Made by a program: the position numbers and the translations under genes | Notes under the pieces: model-generated | Seen by the model: the letters and a program-made list of their open reading frames with translations, nothing else | What the model was told of the DNA's origin: nothing | Databases searched by the model: none | Assembly: GCA_965279285.1 (NCBI GenBank) | Contig: OZ257148.1 | Span: forward strand, 496,001 to 560,000 | From: G965279335 sp965279285 | GTDB taxonomy: Bacteria; Pseudomonadota; Gammaproteobacteria; DSM-16500 | Reading direction: 5' to 3' | Length of the DNA stretch: 64,000 nt | Shown here: positions 24,810-34,899 of the stretch, piece by piece | How positions within the stretch are numbered: position 1 is the first letter of the stretch | How the letters are laid out: every line of letters starts with the position of its first letter

Positions 24810-25934
24810 ATGAGCTCAGACATAAAAACACCTGCTCCAACTAAAACAGAACGTAAACAACGGGGTCGAGTTGATCGTACTGTAATGTTTCCCGTAGCTC
24901 CTCCTAAAGTGGAATTGCCAGAAGGTTATTCTGATTGGCTAACTGAACTAAAGCAAATGATTGAGACTGAACGTCTGCGCATTATTATAGCCAGCAATAC
25001 CGGAATGATCATGCTTTATTGGGGTATAGGGCAACGCATACTTGAAAAACAGCAAGCTCAAGGGTGGGGGGCAAAAATTATTGATCGCCTAGCTTTTGAC
25101 TTACGCGAACAATTTCCAGAAATGAAAGGTTTTTCCCCGCGTAATCTTAAATATATGAGAGCATTTGCTGCTGCATGGCCTAATCCTGAAATTGTGCAAC
25201 GCCATGCTGCACAATTATCATGGCGCCAGAACATCACTTTATTACATAAACTCAAAACCCATGAGGATCGTCTTTGGTACGCCATTAAAACATATGAATA
25301 TGGATGGTCGTATAGTATTTTAGGCATGCAAATTGAAGTTCAAGCCCATTTACGAACCGGTAAAGCACAAAATAATTTTCCAGCAACACTACCCCCTCTT
25401 GATTCTGATCATGCCAGTCAAATATTTAAAGACCCTTACCTCTTTGATTTTCTTGGCACCGATGCTCCTCGCCGTGAAAGAGAACTTGAAAATGGTCTAA
25501 TTGAACATGTTCAAAAATTTCTGCTTGAGCTTGGACAAGGATTTGCCTTTGTCGGTCGGCAAGTACATTTAGAGCTAGGCGATCAAGATTATTACCTTGA
25601 TTTGCTTTTTTATCATTTAAAATTGCGTCGTTATGTAGTGCTGGAATTAAAGGCTCGCGCTTTCGAACCTGGGGACGGTGTGCAATTAGGTATGTATATG
25701 CATGCTGTAGACAATTTACTATGCCACCCTGATGACAAACCTACGATTGGATTGTTATTAGTACGTGAAAAAAATCGGGTCTTAGTTGAATATGCATTAG
25801 GTGATACCAAACGTCCAATTACTGTTGCCGAATGGGAAACCAAACTTACGCAATCATTACCAGATAATCTAAAGGGCAGCTTGCCTAGCATTGAAGAAAT
25901 TGAAGCAGAGTTAAGCATCGAACCTATAAATTAA
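24810..25934 (+). CDS. DUF1016 PD-(D/E)xK nuclease-like protein (YhcG type)
   Basis: A 374-residue protein of the YhcG/DUF1016 family. The N-terminal domain (SDWLTELKQMIETERLR, YWGIGQRILEKQ, FSPRNLKYMRAFA) is followed by the nuclease core with QDYYLDLLFYHLKLRRYVVLELK, matching the D...E-x-K pattern (Asp ~255, ELK ~274). Family members are common on islands next to restriction systems and are thought to act on DNA; a precise role is unproven. Its stop lies in a perfect hairpin (25932-25961). It is the first gene inside the tRNA-Arg island. Confidence 0.9.
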   Translation: MSSDIKTPAPTKTERKQRGRVDRTVMFPVAPPKVELPEGYSDWLTELKQMIETERLRIIIASNTGMIMLYWGIGQRILEKQQAQGWGAKIIDRLAFDLREQFPEMKGFSPRNLKYMRAFAAAWPNPEIVQRHAAQLSWRQNITLLHKLKTHEDRLWYAIKTYEYGWSYSILGMQIEVQAHLRTGKAQNNFPATLPPLDSDHASQIFKDPYLFDFLGTDAPRRERELENGLIEHVQKFLLELGQGFAFVGRQVHLELGDQDYYLDLLFYHLKLRRYVVLELKARAFEPGDGVQLGMYMHAVDNLLCHPDDKPTIGLLLVREKNRVLVEYALGDTKRPITVAEWETKLTQSLPDNLKGSLPSIEEIEAELSIEPIN

Positions 25935-26136
25935 ATTGTGCAACGGGCATTGCACAATTTAATTATTATTTAAAAACAACGAGTTATATCAATTTGCCCG
26001 GAAATTCCGGGTAACTGAATTACAAGCAAGATCGAGAAGATTGAGTAAAATTTAGCTATTAGGAATTTCCTAACAACTGGCTACTAAGATTTGGGAGTCA
26101 CTGACTCCCAAATTGTGCAACGGCCATTGCACAATT
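25932..26136. repeat. Cluster of five separate palindromes
   Basis: Five perfect or near-perfect palindromes lie in 205 bp: 25932-25961 (11-bp arms TAAATTGTGCA), 25997-26011 (CCCGGAA/TTCCGGG), 26059-26073 (TTAGGAA/TTCCTAA), 26091-26111 (TTGGGAGTCA/TGACTCCCAA) and 26111-26136 (AATTGTGCA/TGCACAATT). The first and last are copies of each other (core ACGGGCAT or ACGGCCAT). The middle three have a single-base centre, more like protein-binding sites than RNA hairpins. They lie between the nuclease and integrase genes. Confidence 0.75.
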
Positions 26137-26152
26137 ACATGGATACAGAATA

Positions 26153-26941
26153 ATGACTAAATTAACCGCAAAAAAAATTGAAAATGCTCCACCTCGAAAG
26201 AAGGAGTACAAACTTCACGATGGAGGAGGCTTATTCCTGCGCATTCGTCCAAGCGGCGCTAAAAGCTGGCTTTTCTCATTTAGCCTGCCAAATGATCGCA
26301 GACTCATTCCCATGACCTTAAGTTCGCTCAAAGATATTTCTCTAAAAGAAGCTCGCGCCAGATTACCTGAATTACATGATCAAGTTTCTCAAGGCATTGA
26401 CCCACGACATGCAAGAGCAGCAAAGCAAGCCGAGAATACTTCTGCAATTACTATGCAAAAACTTTTTAGCGATTGGATTGAATTCATAAAATTAGCAGGT
26501 GAAATCACTCCCACTTGGATTAAACGCCATGAAGACCGCTGGCGGTTACATCTTCGAAAAAAATTAGGAAATTTATTTGCAAAAGATGTTACACGCGCAC
26601 ACTTAGCTTCTACTCTTGATACAATGGCAAGAAAAGGAATTAAAGAAGAAACCCGCAAAGCACTCACTACTTTAAATTTGATGTTAGATTATGGATTAAC
26701 TCGTCATTCAATCGAAAGCAATCCAGCAAGAATGCTTAAACCAAAAGATTTTACTGCAAGCCCAAATTGTTCACGTAATAGAGTTTTGAATTTATCTGAA
26801 CTTAAAATGTTATGGCAAACATTAGATAGAACGATTTATCTCAAAACAACCAAAGAATATAAACCTGCTATGAATCCTGTGATAACTATCGCACAAGATA
26901 CTGCCACTTTTTGTTTTACGTTGAAAGTTTATCTATTTTAG
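26153..26941 (+). pseudogene. Tyrosine integrase (P4 type), catalytic half missing
   Basis: The N-terminal DUF4102 arm-binding domain (LTAKKIENAPPRKKEYKLHD GGGLFLRIRPSGAKSWLF) and the core-binding domain (TPTWIKRHEDRWRLHLRKKL, LTTLNLMLDYGLTRHSIESN) are intact. The frame ends after 262 residues, where P4-type integrases need about 400; the R-H-x-x-R-Y catalytic domain is absent. The last ~15 residues (DTATFCFTLKVYLF) are not integrase-like, so a deletion joined it to foreign DNA just before the next gene. The island is therefore probably immobile by itself. It lies between the two att copies, as expected. Confidence 0.85.
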
Positions 26942-26951
26942 GGGGTGTAAC

Positions 26952-29195
26952 TTGTTGTTAGATTCTATTGTCAGCGCATTAAGTCATTCTACCAAGCAGC
27001 CCCAATCTTTTTCTGAAAAATTTTATGTTGAAGACGTGCTCGATTGCAGCGATCTCAGCATAAGCATTGCTGGGGTAGGTTCTATTCAATTCCCTATTGA
27101 AATGCCTGATATCGAATCATTACTCAAGGTTGCTGAATCTGCAAAATTTGGTTTGCGAGAACAAACATTATTAGATAAAACAATCCGAGATACATCTGAA
27201 ATTTCTGGTGATAAAATTTCTATTCGAATAAATCAAAAAAAGTTAAACCAAATGCTTAATTGTATGCGTGAACAGCTAGGTTTAGCAGAAGATACAATTT
27301 TAAGACCTCACCTTCATAACTTGCTTATTTATGGGCCAAGCCAATTTTTTAAACCGCATCAAGACTCTGAAAAACTTGATGGAATGGTTGCAACACTCGT
27401 TATTATTTTACCCTCACCGCATATTGGCGGCGATTTAATTGTGCGGCACAAACAACATAGTGCTTGTTTTGAATCAGAATCCATTATGCCTCAATCCCTC
27501 AAATGCGCCGCTTTCTATGCAGATTGTCAACATGAGGTAAAATTAGTGAAGCAAGGTTATCGCATTGCTTTGACTTATAATTTAGTATTAGAGTCCAAAT
27601 CTAAGAGTAAGGCATTAATATCAAAAAAACATCATAATCCTGCACTAGTTGCTGCGCTGAAAGAGTACTTTTCCAATGGATTAGAAGATTCTGCCCCCAC
27701 CTCATTAGTATATTTACTGGATCACAGTTACAGTGAACACAGTTTGCGTTGGCCTTTGCTGAAAGGAAATGATCAGAGTACCGCCCTTGCCTTAAAGACA
27801 GCAGCATATGAATTAAACCTCGTACCTCATCTGGTATTAACTGAAATTCATCAATCTTGGCAAACAGATGGCGACGATGATTCACCTGAACACATTGAAT
27901 TAATTGATGAGGATATGAGCTTTTCAAATTGGTTTGATGAAAATGGAAATGCATTAGCTTATGGAAACTACCATGTGTCCGAAGATGAGGTGTGTTCTAC
28001 TCAAGAATTAGAAAACTGTGAGCCTGATCAAATTGAAATGGAAGGCTGGATGGGAAATTATGGTAATACCGCGGATTATTGGTATAGGCGTGCAGCAATT
28101 ATTCTTTGGCGACAAGAAGATCAAATCGTTTTTAATTTTAAATTAAATTCTGAACAGGCATTAATGCAATTAACTCAGTTAACTGAGTGTAGGGACAATG
28201 AAGAACAAGTTAAAACAATACTTAAACGTACACATTCCTTATTAAAATCCCAACGCTATGAGTTAAAAAAAGAATTTCTAAATTTACTTACCAAACTTGC
28301 TTGCTACGTGCGTGATCATGAAGTAGCTTTTATGCTGTTATCAAAATTTCTATTAAAAGATTTCACCCCTGATGCAACTCATAATATTGCTCAATGGCAA
28401 GAAGCATACGGTGTAGATTGGTGCCTTAAACAATTACAACAATGGATTGAACAGGATCGCCTCACAGAGTACGGCCATAAGAAAGAGCCATCCTTGTTGC
28501 AGAATATTGATGAAATCGTTCTGAATTTAATAAGCCAAAATATTGACACTCAGGTGAATAGCTTATTCATTCAACATCAAATAGAAGCAATTACCGCAAA
28601 TAATAAGCGAGCTTATCAAGAACGCCCTTCGCAAGAAGCAAAAACTATTTTTAAACGAGTAACATACTTCAATCAATTACTTAGAAGTTACCTCTTGCAG
28701 CAAGATTATAACGGCCACCACCAATTTATAGATTATGCTTTAGAAAATCCTAAGCTATATCCTGAAGCTGAATTAGCAGAAACAATTTTTGTGTTGCAAA
28801 ATACCATAGCCAATGCTCATTTTACGCAATCAGGTTATATAAAACTAAAAGAAAAGGTACTCAATAGTTTAAATACAGAATTAGCTCAAGGCTTACGCTC
28901 ATCGGGTGATTGGACAATGAGAGTACCGCTATCATGCCGCTGTGAACGCTGTAAAATTGCGAACGAATTTTTACAGTCTCCAAAAGAAATTGAACGAGTA
29001 TGGCCGCTTGCTGCTGATGGTCGTGATCACATTGCTGGTGTTTTTAATCAACTTGAATTACCTGTGGATTTATCAATAATAGAAGGCTCAAGACCCTATA
29101 AATTAGTTATGAAAAAGAACCCACGTTTATTTACCGATGCACAAAAACGTTTTAAAAAGCTAAGCGTGTTATATGAGAAAATTATAAATATCTGA
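26952..29195 (+). CDS. 2-oxoglutarate/Fe(II) oxygenase with long C-terminal region
   Basis: A 747-residue protein. Residues ~100-210 form a prolyl-4-hydroxylase-like 2OG-Fe(II) dioxygenase domain: metal ligands His136 and Asp138 (FKPHQDSEK) and His194 (DCQHEVKLV), with the 2-oxoglutarate-binding Arg204 (QGYRIALTYNL). The remaining ~540 residues are helical, with a CRCERCK motif near the end that could bind a metal; I do not recognise this part. The start is TTG at 26952, supported by a GGGGG site 6-7 nt upstream. It fills the remaining island between the broken integrase and tRNA-Arg. The target could be a protein, but nothing in sequence identifies it. 29196-29482 is AT-rich and empty. Confidence 0.85.
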   Translation: MLLDSIVSALSHSTKQPQSFSEKFYVEDVLDCSDLSISIAGVGSIQFPIEMPDIESLLKVAESAKFGLREQTLLDKTIRDTSEISGDKISIRINQKKLNQMLNCMREQLGLAEDTILRPHLHNLLIYGPSQFFKPHQDSEKLDGMVATLVIILPSPHIGGDLIVRHKQHSACFESESIMPQSLKCAAFYADCQHEVKLVKQGYRIALTYNLVLESKSKSKALISKKHHNPALVAALKEYFSNGLEDSAPTSLVYLLDHSYSEHSLRWPLLKGNDQSTALALKTAAYELNLVPHLVLTEIHQSWQTDGDDDSPEHIELIDEDMSFSNWFDENGNALAYGNYHVSEDEVCSTQELENCEPDQIEMEGWMGNYGNTADYWYRRAAIILWRQEDQIVFNFKLNSEQALMQLTQLTECRDNEEQVKTILKRTHSLLKSQRYELKKEFLNLLTKLACYVRDHEVAFMLLSKFLLKDFTPDATHNIAQWQEAYGVDWCLKQLQQWIEQDRLTEYGHKKEPSLLQNIDEIVLNLISQNIDTQVNSLFIQHQIEAITANNKRAYQERPSQEAKTIFKRVTYFNQLLRSYLLQQDYNGHHQFIDYALENPKLYPEAELAETIFVLQNTIANAHFTQSGYIKLKEKVLNSLNTELAQGLRSSGDWTMRVPLSCRCERCKIANEFLQSPKEIERVWPLAADGRDHIAGVFNQLELPVDLSIIEGSRPYKLVMKKNPRLFTDAQKRFKKLSVLYEKIINI

Positions 29196-29482
29196 TACAG
29201 GTCGTTGAGTATGAAAAGCGGGTTATTGTAAAATTAAAAAATGAACAGTAAATGGATCGACATTTGATATACGGCGCTTATTTTATTAGTGGCTGCTCAT
29301 AAGACACAAGTTGTTTTGTGTAACCTTAAGATAATTAATTCGGCATACAGATAGGCTAGAATCTTACAGGTTTAACTTTAGAATCTATAGTAACAACTTA
29401 TTTGGCTATACCCACGGCTATATCACTCTTGAAAATCCAGGCTAAAATTTTACGGTAGATTCAAAAATCCCTTATTTTTCAA

Positions 29483-29559
29483 TGGCGTCCCAGGGCGGAT
29501 TCGAACCGCCGACCTGCCCCTTAGGAGGGGGCTGCGCTATCCATCTGTGCCACCGGGAC
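29483..29559 (-). tRNA. tRNA-Arg (CCU anticodon)
   Basis: Reads GTCCCGG...CTGGGAC for the acceptor stem with encoded CCA. The anticodon arm GCCCC-CTCCTAA-GGGGC gives anticodon CCU, and the T arm GGCGGTTCGAATCCGCC is regular. All four arms pair. Its 3' half is repeated at 24608-24652, showing it served as the integration site of the island to its left. Confidence 0.95.
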
Positions 29560-29618
29560 CCGCTTCAAACAATACTGCAAAAAATCCTAACGAGCAAACC
29601 CATTATCCTCTCAACCAC

Positions 29619-31658
29619 CTACACCAAACCACTCTGCCGCAACAAAGCATCAATCTTTGGCTCTCTCCCCCTAAAAGCAACAAACAACTCCATCGGCTCT
29701 TTCGTCCCACCTTGCTCCAAAATAGCCCGCATAAATTCCCGACCCACTTTTGCATTAAAAACACCTTCCTCTTCAAAGCGAGAAAATGCATCCGTCGATA
29801 AAACTTGTGCCCACTCATAACTATAATAACCCGCTGCATACCCCCCAGCAAAAATATGCGAAAAACTATGCTGAAAACGATTAAATGGCGCTGTCGCTAA
29901 AACCGCAACTTTTTTTCTTACATCATTCAAAACGCTTTGTGCTTGCGGGCCTAGTGTTGGATCAAATTGCAGATGCAAACGAAAATCAAATAAAGCAAAC
30001 TCAAGTTGCCGCAAAATATGTAAGCCTGGCTGGAAGTTTTTTGCTGCAATTAATTTACGATATAAATCATCAGGAATTGGCTCGCCTGTTATTTCATGCT
30101 GAGAAACTAATTGTAATGATTCTTTATCCCAACACCAACTTTCTAAAAATTGACTCGGAAATTCAACTGCATCCCAAGGCACACCATTAATACCCGATAC
30201 CGAAGAATAATCTACTTTTGTTAACATGTGATGCAAGCAATGTCCAAATTCATGAAACACTGTTTGAACTTCATCATGCGTCAAATACGATGGCTTGCCA
30301 TCAACAGGGCGAGTAAAATTACAGGTTAAATAAGCCACCGGTAATTGAATTTCCCCATTTTCTAAACGTCGACGTACTCGCGCATCATCCATCCATGCAC
30401 CATCACGCTTATGTCGTCGCGCATAAAGATCCGTATAAAAAAATCCACGCAATACATCACTTTCATCATACACCGCAAAAAATTGTACGTCTGAATGCCA
30501 CGTATCTACATTTGTTTGCTCAACTATCTTTAAACCAAATAATTTATTCATCACTTCAAACATGCCACTTAACACTTTTGGGGCTGGAAAATAAGGACGA
30601 ACCTCTTCTTGCGAAAGAGCATAATTTTTTTGGCGTAATTTTTCTGCGTAATAAGATAAATCCCAAGGCTCTAAACGCTCTAACTGATCAATCGATTGAG
30701 CAAACTCAGTTAACTGCTCGACATCTCGCTCACCATATTTTTTTGAGCGCGAAACTAAATCTTCTAAAAATCCTAATACTTGCTCAGGTTTTTTTGCCAT
30801 CTTGGTCGCAAGAGAATATTCAGCAAAACTTTTAAATCCTAACAACGTTGCTAACTCATGACGCACTGCTAAAATATCTTCGATGACTTGCGAATTATCC
30901 CATCGCCCCGCATTCGGGCCTTGATCTGATGCACGAGTTGAATAAGCTTGATACATTTTAAACCGCAAATCACGATTGCTTAAATATTTTATTGCTGCAG
31001 CATAACAAGGATAATCTAACGTTAAACTCCAACCTTTTTCTCCATGTTGTTGAGCATTTTGTTCGGCAATTTTCAGGTTTGCTTCAGGTAATCCAGCTAA
31101 TTCTTTAACGTCTGTTACCAATAATGACCAAGCATTTGTTGCATCTAAAATATTTTCTGCAAATTGTGTTGTTAACGTGGTTAATGTTTTTTGTAATTCA
31201 GCAAAGCGCGTTTTTTTCTCTGCGGGCAACCCCACGCCGGCTAAACGAAAATCACGTAATTCATTATCTAATATTTTACGCTGTACTGAATTCAGCTGAT
31301 CATATTCAGGACGCTCTGCGATTGATTCCAGTGCTTTATATAAGATTTCATTTTGCATTAACTCGGTGTGATATTCTGTAATGAGTGGTAAGCACGCATT
31401 ATACGCTGCGCGCAATGCTTCCGTTTCTAACACTGCATGTAAATGTGAAACTGGCGACCATACTTTGGCTAATTTATCTGACATGGCTTCCAATGCAAGA
31501 ATTAATTGATCCCAACTCAATGCGTTTCCTGATGCTAACAGTGTCTGCAGCTCAGCTCGATTTTCTGCGATGACCTGCTTAACAGCTGGTTCAATATGTT
31601 CTGGTAGAATACTGCTAAAGGTGGGTAATGCGCCTTGGATTAATAATGGGTTTTGCAC
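29619..31658 (-). CDS. prlC: Oligopeptidase A (M3 metallopeptidase)
   Basis: Cytoplasmic zinc oligopeptidase that degrades signal peptides and other short peptides. The 679-residue product has the M3 signature HEFGHCLHHM (His469, Glu470, His473) and the following VEFPSQFLESW with the third ligand Glu. Length and overall sequence (TAPFNRFQHSFSHIFAGGYA AGYYSYEW) match gammaproteobacterial OpdA/PrlC. Transcribed towards the tRNA-Arg gene, with 59 bp between them. Confidence 0.97.
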   Translation of the reverse strand: MQNPLLIQGALPTFSSILPEHIEPAVKQVIAENRAELQTLLASGNALSWDQLILALEAMSDKLAKVWSPVSHLHAVLETEALRAAYNACLPLITEYHTELMQNEILYKALESIAERPEYDQLNSVQRKILDNELRDFRLAGVGLPAEKKTRFAELQKTLTTLTTQFAENILDATNAWSLLVTDVKELAGLPEANLKIAEQNAQQHGEKGWSLTLDYPCYAAAIKYLSNRDLRFKMYQAYSTRASDQGPNAGRWDNSQVIEDILAVRHELATLLGFKSFAEYSLATKMAKKPEQVLGFLEDLVSRSKKYGERDVEQLTEFAQSIDQLERLEPWDLSYYAEKLRQKNYALSQEEVRPYFPAPKVLSGMFEVMNKLFGLKIVEQTNVDTWHSDVQFFAVYDESDVLRGFFYTDLYARRHKRDGAWMDDARVRRRLENGEIQLPVAYLTCNFTRPVDGKPSYLTHDEVQTVFHEFGHCLHHMLTKVDYSSVSGINGVPWDAVEFPSQFLESWCWDKESLQLVSQHEITGEPIPDDLYRKLIAAKNFQPGLHILRQLEFALFDFRLHLQFDPTLGPQAQSVLNDVRKKVAVLATAPFNRFQHSFSHIFAGGYAAGYYSYEWAQVLSTDAFSRFEEEGVFNAKVGREFMRAILEQGGTKEPMELFVAFRGREPKIDALLRQSGLV

Positions 31659-31786
31659 CGTATGAACCTCTGATTTTAAGAATGAAAGTATAAGAGTATG
31701 TAAGCATATAAGTAATAGAATATCAATTGATGGCGAGTAGCTTAGGATGATAAATCTGTTATAATCCAGCTTTGTAAAAAAGATTG

Positions 31787-31818
31787 TTGGTGGGCACGCT
31801 GCGCTTTGCCCACCCTAC
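31787..31818. repeat. Single GGTGGGC unit
   Basis: One 32-bp copy of the GGTGGGCACGCTGCGCTTTG unit, itself a hairpin, without the partner copy or the GTAACTATTCAGC end. It lies between the divergent prlC and glyQ genes, ~92 bp before the glyQ start, so it is in the glyQ leader or promoter region. Confidence 0.8.
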
Positions 31819-31910
31819 GTTTTTATGATTTGGATGGATGCATCCTGTCATCAACCATTACAATAATATTAAACAGCAATCCCCATAAACCCGTTAAGCA
31901 GACACAGAAT

Positions 31911-32834
31911 ATGAAAAATTCAACGTATGATGTAAAAACATTGCAAGGAATGATTGCAGCTTTACAAGCCTTTTGGGGAAATCAAGGTTGTGTCATCGTC
32001 CAACCATTAGATATAGAAGTCGGTGCGGGCACCTTCCATCCTGCTACTTTTTTACGTGCCATTGGGCCTGAGCCTTGGCGAGCTGCTTATGTGCAACCGA
32101 GCCGTCGTCCTACTGATGGCCGCTATGGAGAAAATCCAAATCGAGTACAACATTATTATCAATTTCAAGTTGCTCTCAAACCTTCACCAGATAATATTCA
32201 AGGACTTTATTTAGAGTCACTAAAAACATTAGGCATTGATCCCTTGATCGACGATATTCGTTTTGTCGAAGACAACTGGGAATCACCCACGCTAGGCGCC
32301 TGGGGATTAGGCTGGGAAGTTTGGCTTAATGGGATGGAAGTCACACAATTTACTTATTTTCAACAAGTGGGTGGCTTAGAATGCAAACCCATCACGGGTG
32401 AAATTACTTATGGCCTAGAGCGTTTAGCCATGCCCTTACAAGGTGTAGATAATATTTATGATTTAGCCTGGTGCAAAACAGCAAATGGTATTGTGACTTA
32501 TGGTGATGTGTTTCATCAAAATGAAGTTGAAATGTCTAAATACAATTTTGAATTTGCTAACATTGAGATGCTCTTTAAACAATTTAATTTTTATGAACAA
32601 GAGAGCCTACAGCTTATTGAAGCAAACATCCCCTTAGCTGCCTATGAAATGGCATTAAAAGCCTCACATACTTTTAATTTACTTGATGCAAGACGCGCTA
32701 TTTCCGTCACTGAACGTCAACACTATATTTTAAAAATTCGTCGCTTAACTAAAGCTGTTGCTGAAGCGTATTATGCTGCCCGCGAAGCCTTAGGTTTTCC
32801 GTTATTACAGGGGAAAAATCATGCCAGCAGCTGA
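31911..32834 (+). CDS. glyQ: Glycyl-tRNA synthetase alpha subunit
   Basis: Catalytic subunit of the bacterial alpha2-beta2 glycyl-tRNA synthetase. The 307-residue product has class II synthetase motifs (FRAIGPEPWRAAYVQPSRRP, YQFQVALKP, GLERLAMPLQ). The start at 31911 (MKNSTYDVKTLQGMI) gives the family length; a longer reading from 31806 would pass through the repeat and is rejected. It overlaps glyS by 14 nt. Confidence 0.97.
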   Translation: MKNSTYDVKTLQGMIAALQAFWGNQGCVIVQPLDIEVGAGTFHPATFLRAIGPEPWRAAYVQPSRRPTDGRYGENPNRVQHYYQFQVALKPSPDNIQGLYLESLKTLGIDPLIDDIRFVEDNWESPTLGAWGLGWEVWLNGMEVTQFTYFQQVGGLECKPITGEITYGLERLAMPLQGVDNIYDLAWCKTANGIVTYGDVFHQNEVEMSKYNFEFANIEMLFKQFNFYEQESLQLIEANIPLAAYEMALKASHTFNLLDARRAISVTERQHYILKIRRLTKAVAEAYYAAREALGFPLLQGKNHASS

Positions 32835-34899
32835 TCTACTCATTGAAATTCATACCGAAGAGTTACCACCAAAATCATTACAATTCTTAGCAGAAGCTTT
32901 TTATTCAGGCGTCAAAGAACGCTTAAAAAAAGCCGATCTAGACTTTACTACCACAAACTATTTTGCAACACCGCGCCGTTTAGCTATTTTAATCAAACAA
33001 CTTTCTGCCCAACAAGCGGATAAAATAATTGAGCGCAAAGGGCCCGCACTAGATAAAGCTTATGACGCCGCAGGAAAACCAAACCCAGCCTGTGTTGGCT
33101 TTGCTCGCTCATGTGGCATCGATGTGGCAGAGCTAATAACATTGCCTGGTAATTTTGTTGGTTGCAAACAAGACATCAAAGGCAAAACCGTCACTGAATT
33201 ATTGCCAGCCATCATAGAAGAAGCACTATCATCACTCCCCATTTCTAAACCTATGCGCTGGGGTAATCATTCTTATAAATTTATTCGCCCGGTTCACTCA
33301 GTCATTTTACTCTATGGAAACAATATTATTGCAGCAGAAATATTAGGTTGCAAAACTGGCAATACAACGTCTGGTCATCTTTTTTTACATCCTGAAAAAA
33401 TCACGATCACCCACCCCGACAACTACATAGCAGCAATGAAAAAAGGCTTTGTTATTGTTGATTTTGCTGAACGAAAAGAAATTATTTTTCAACAAATAAC
33501 CGCATTAAAAAATCAACTCAAGGCGACTACGCTAAAACCGCGCAATGAAGCACTACTTGATGAAGTCACTAGCTTAGTTGAATGGCCTAAGGCTATTTGC
33601 GGCAGCTTTGATAAAAGTTTTTTGCAAGTTCCCACTGAAGCTCTTATTTCTGCTATGCAAGATCATCAACGCTATTTTCCCGTTTTTAATTCAGAAAATA
33701 AATTACTGCCTCACTTTATCACTATTAGCAATATCGAATGTAAAGATGAAACTCGCGTCATTGCCGGCAACGAAAGAGTTCTGCGCGCACGTTTATCTGA
33801 TGCTGCATTCTTTTATACGACCGATAAAAAAATAACTTTGGCTGCACGCGTTGAAAAATTAAAAACTATCATTTTTCAAAATAAATTAGGTACTTTGTTC
33901 GATAAAACACTGCGCATACAAAAACTCAGTGTCATGATAGCCAAACAACTTAATGTCGAGCCCCAAATCATAGAGCGAGCAGCACTATTAGCAAAAAGTG
34001 ACTTAACGACAGATTTAGTCGGAGAATTTCCCGAGCTTCAAGGTATTGCTGGCTCTTATTATGCTTTAAATGATGGCGAAACAAACGAAGTTGCTCTAGC
34101 GATCAAACAACAATACCAACCCCGGTTTTCTGGCGACACTTTACCTGAGACAATGTTCGCTTGCATACTCGCACTCGCTGATCGTATCGATACCCTAGTT
34201 GGCGTTTTTGGAATTAACCAAGCTCCCTCAGGCGATAAAGATCCTTTTGGTTTACGTCGAGCTGCATTAGGTATTATTCGTATTTTAATTGAAAAACAAT
34301 TGAATTTAGATCTCACTGATCTCATCACTTTTGCTAGTAAACAGTTTAATATGTTAGAAAATAAATCCGCCACTCAAGACACTTTACAGTTTATTTTAGA
34401 ACGCTTAAAACCCTGGTATCTAGAACAAAATATTACTGCCAACACGATTGCATCAGTCATGTCGCTCAATATAACCAAGCCTTATGATATTCATTGTCGT
34501 ATTCAAGCCGTAGTCGCATTTCAAAAACTACCGGAAGCAGAAGCTTTAAGTGCCGCAAACAAACGTGTTAGCAATATTCTAGCCAAATCCGCTAATGAAC
34601 CCTTTGCTAACACACTTGAAACCACCTTGTTTGAAAATGAAGCTGAAAATAAATTAGCTGACGCCGTTGCAACTCAAACAAAAAATATTGCTGGCTACTC
34701 AAGCACTGCAACTTCTCAACCAGAACAATATCAACTCATGCTCGCACAGCTCGCCAACTTAAGAACACCTGTTGACGACTTCTTTGATCATGTTATGGTA
34801 ATGACTGAGGACAAGGCTCGTAGAGAAAACCGATTGTTACTCTTAAAAAAATTACGTGAATTATTTTTACATGTAGCGGATATCGCATTATTACAATGA
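32821..34899 (+). CDS. glyS: Glycyl-tRNA synthetase beta subunit
   Basis: Beta subunit (692 residues) that binds tRNA-Gly and completes the heterotetramer with GlyQ. It starts MPAADLLIEIHTEELPPKSL and carries the HD-like region (FACILALADRIDTLVGVFGI) and C-terminal anticodon-binding domain. Its start overlaps the glyQ stop and its TGA stop overlaps the gmhB start (ATGA), showing translational coupling. Confidence 0.97.
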   Translation: MPAADLLIEIHTEELPPKSLQFLAEAFYSGVKERLKKADLDFTTTNYFATPRRLAILIKQLSAQQADKIIERKGPALDKAYDAAGKPNPACVGFARSCGIDVAELITLPGNFVGCKQDIKGKTVTELLPAIIEEALSSLPISKPMRWGNHSYKFIRPVHSVILLYGNNIIAAEILGCKTGNTTSGHLFLHPEKITITHPDNYIAAMKKGFVIVDFAERKEIIFQQITALKNQLKATTLKPRNEALLDEVTSLVEWPKAICGSFDKSFLQVPTEALISAMQDHQRYFPVFNSENKLLPHFITISNIECKDETRVIAGNERVLRARLSDAAFFYTTDKKITLAARVEKLKTIIFQNKLGTLFDKTLRIQKLSVMIAKQLNVEPQIIERAALLAKSDLTTDLVGEFPELQGIAGSYYALNDGETNEVALAIKQQYQPRFSGDTLPETMFACILALADRIDTLVGVFGINQAPSGDKDPFGLRRAALGIIRILIEKQLNLDLTDLITFASKQFNMLENKSATQDTLQFILERLKPWYLEQNITANTIASVMSLNITKPYDIHCRIQAVVAFQKLPEAEALSAANKRVSNILAKSANEPFANTLETTLFENEAENKLADAVATQTKNIAGYSSTATSQPEQYQLMLAQLANLRTPVDDFFDHVMVMTEDKARRENRLLLLKKLRELFLHVADIALLQ

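Noticed and set aside
29482..29820. Plus-strand ORFs over the tRNA and prlC end
   Set aside because: They are antisense readings of tRNA-Arg and prlC.
31806..31910. Longer glyQ reading
   Set aside because: The extra residues come from a repeat unit and are absent from the family; the ATG at 31911 fits.
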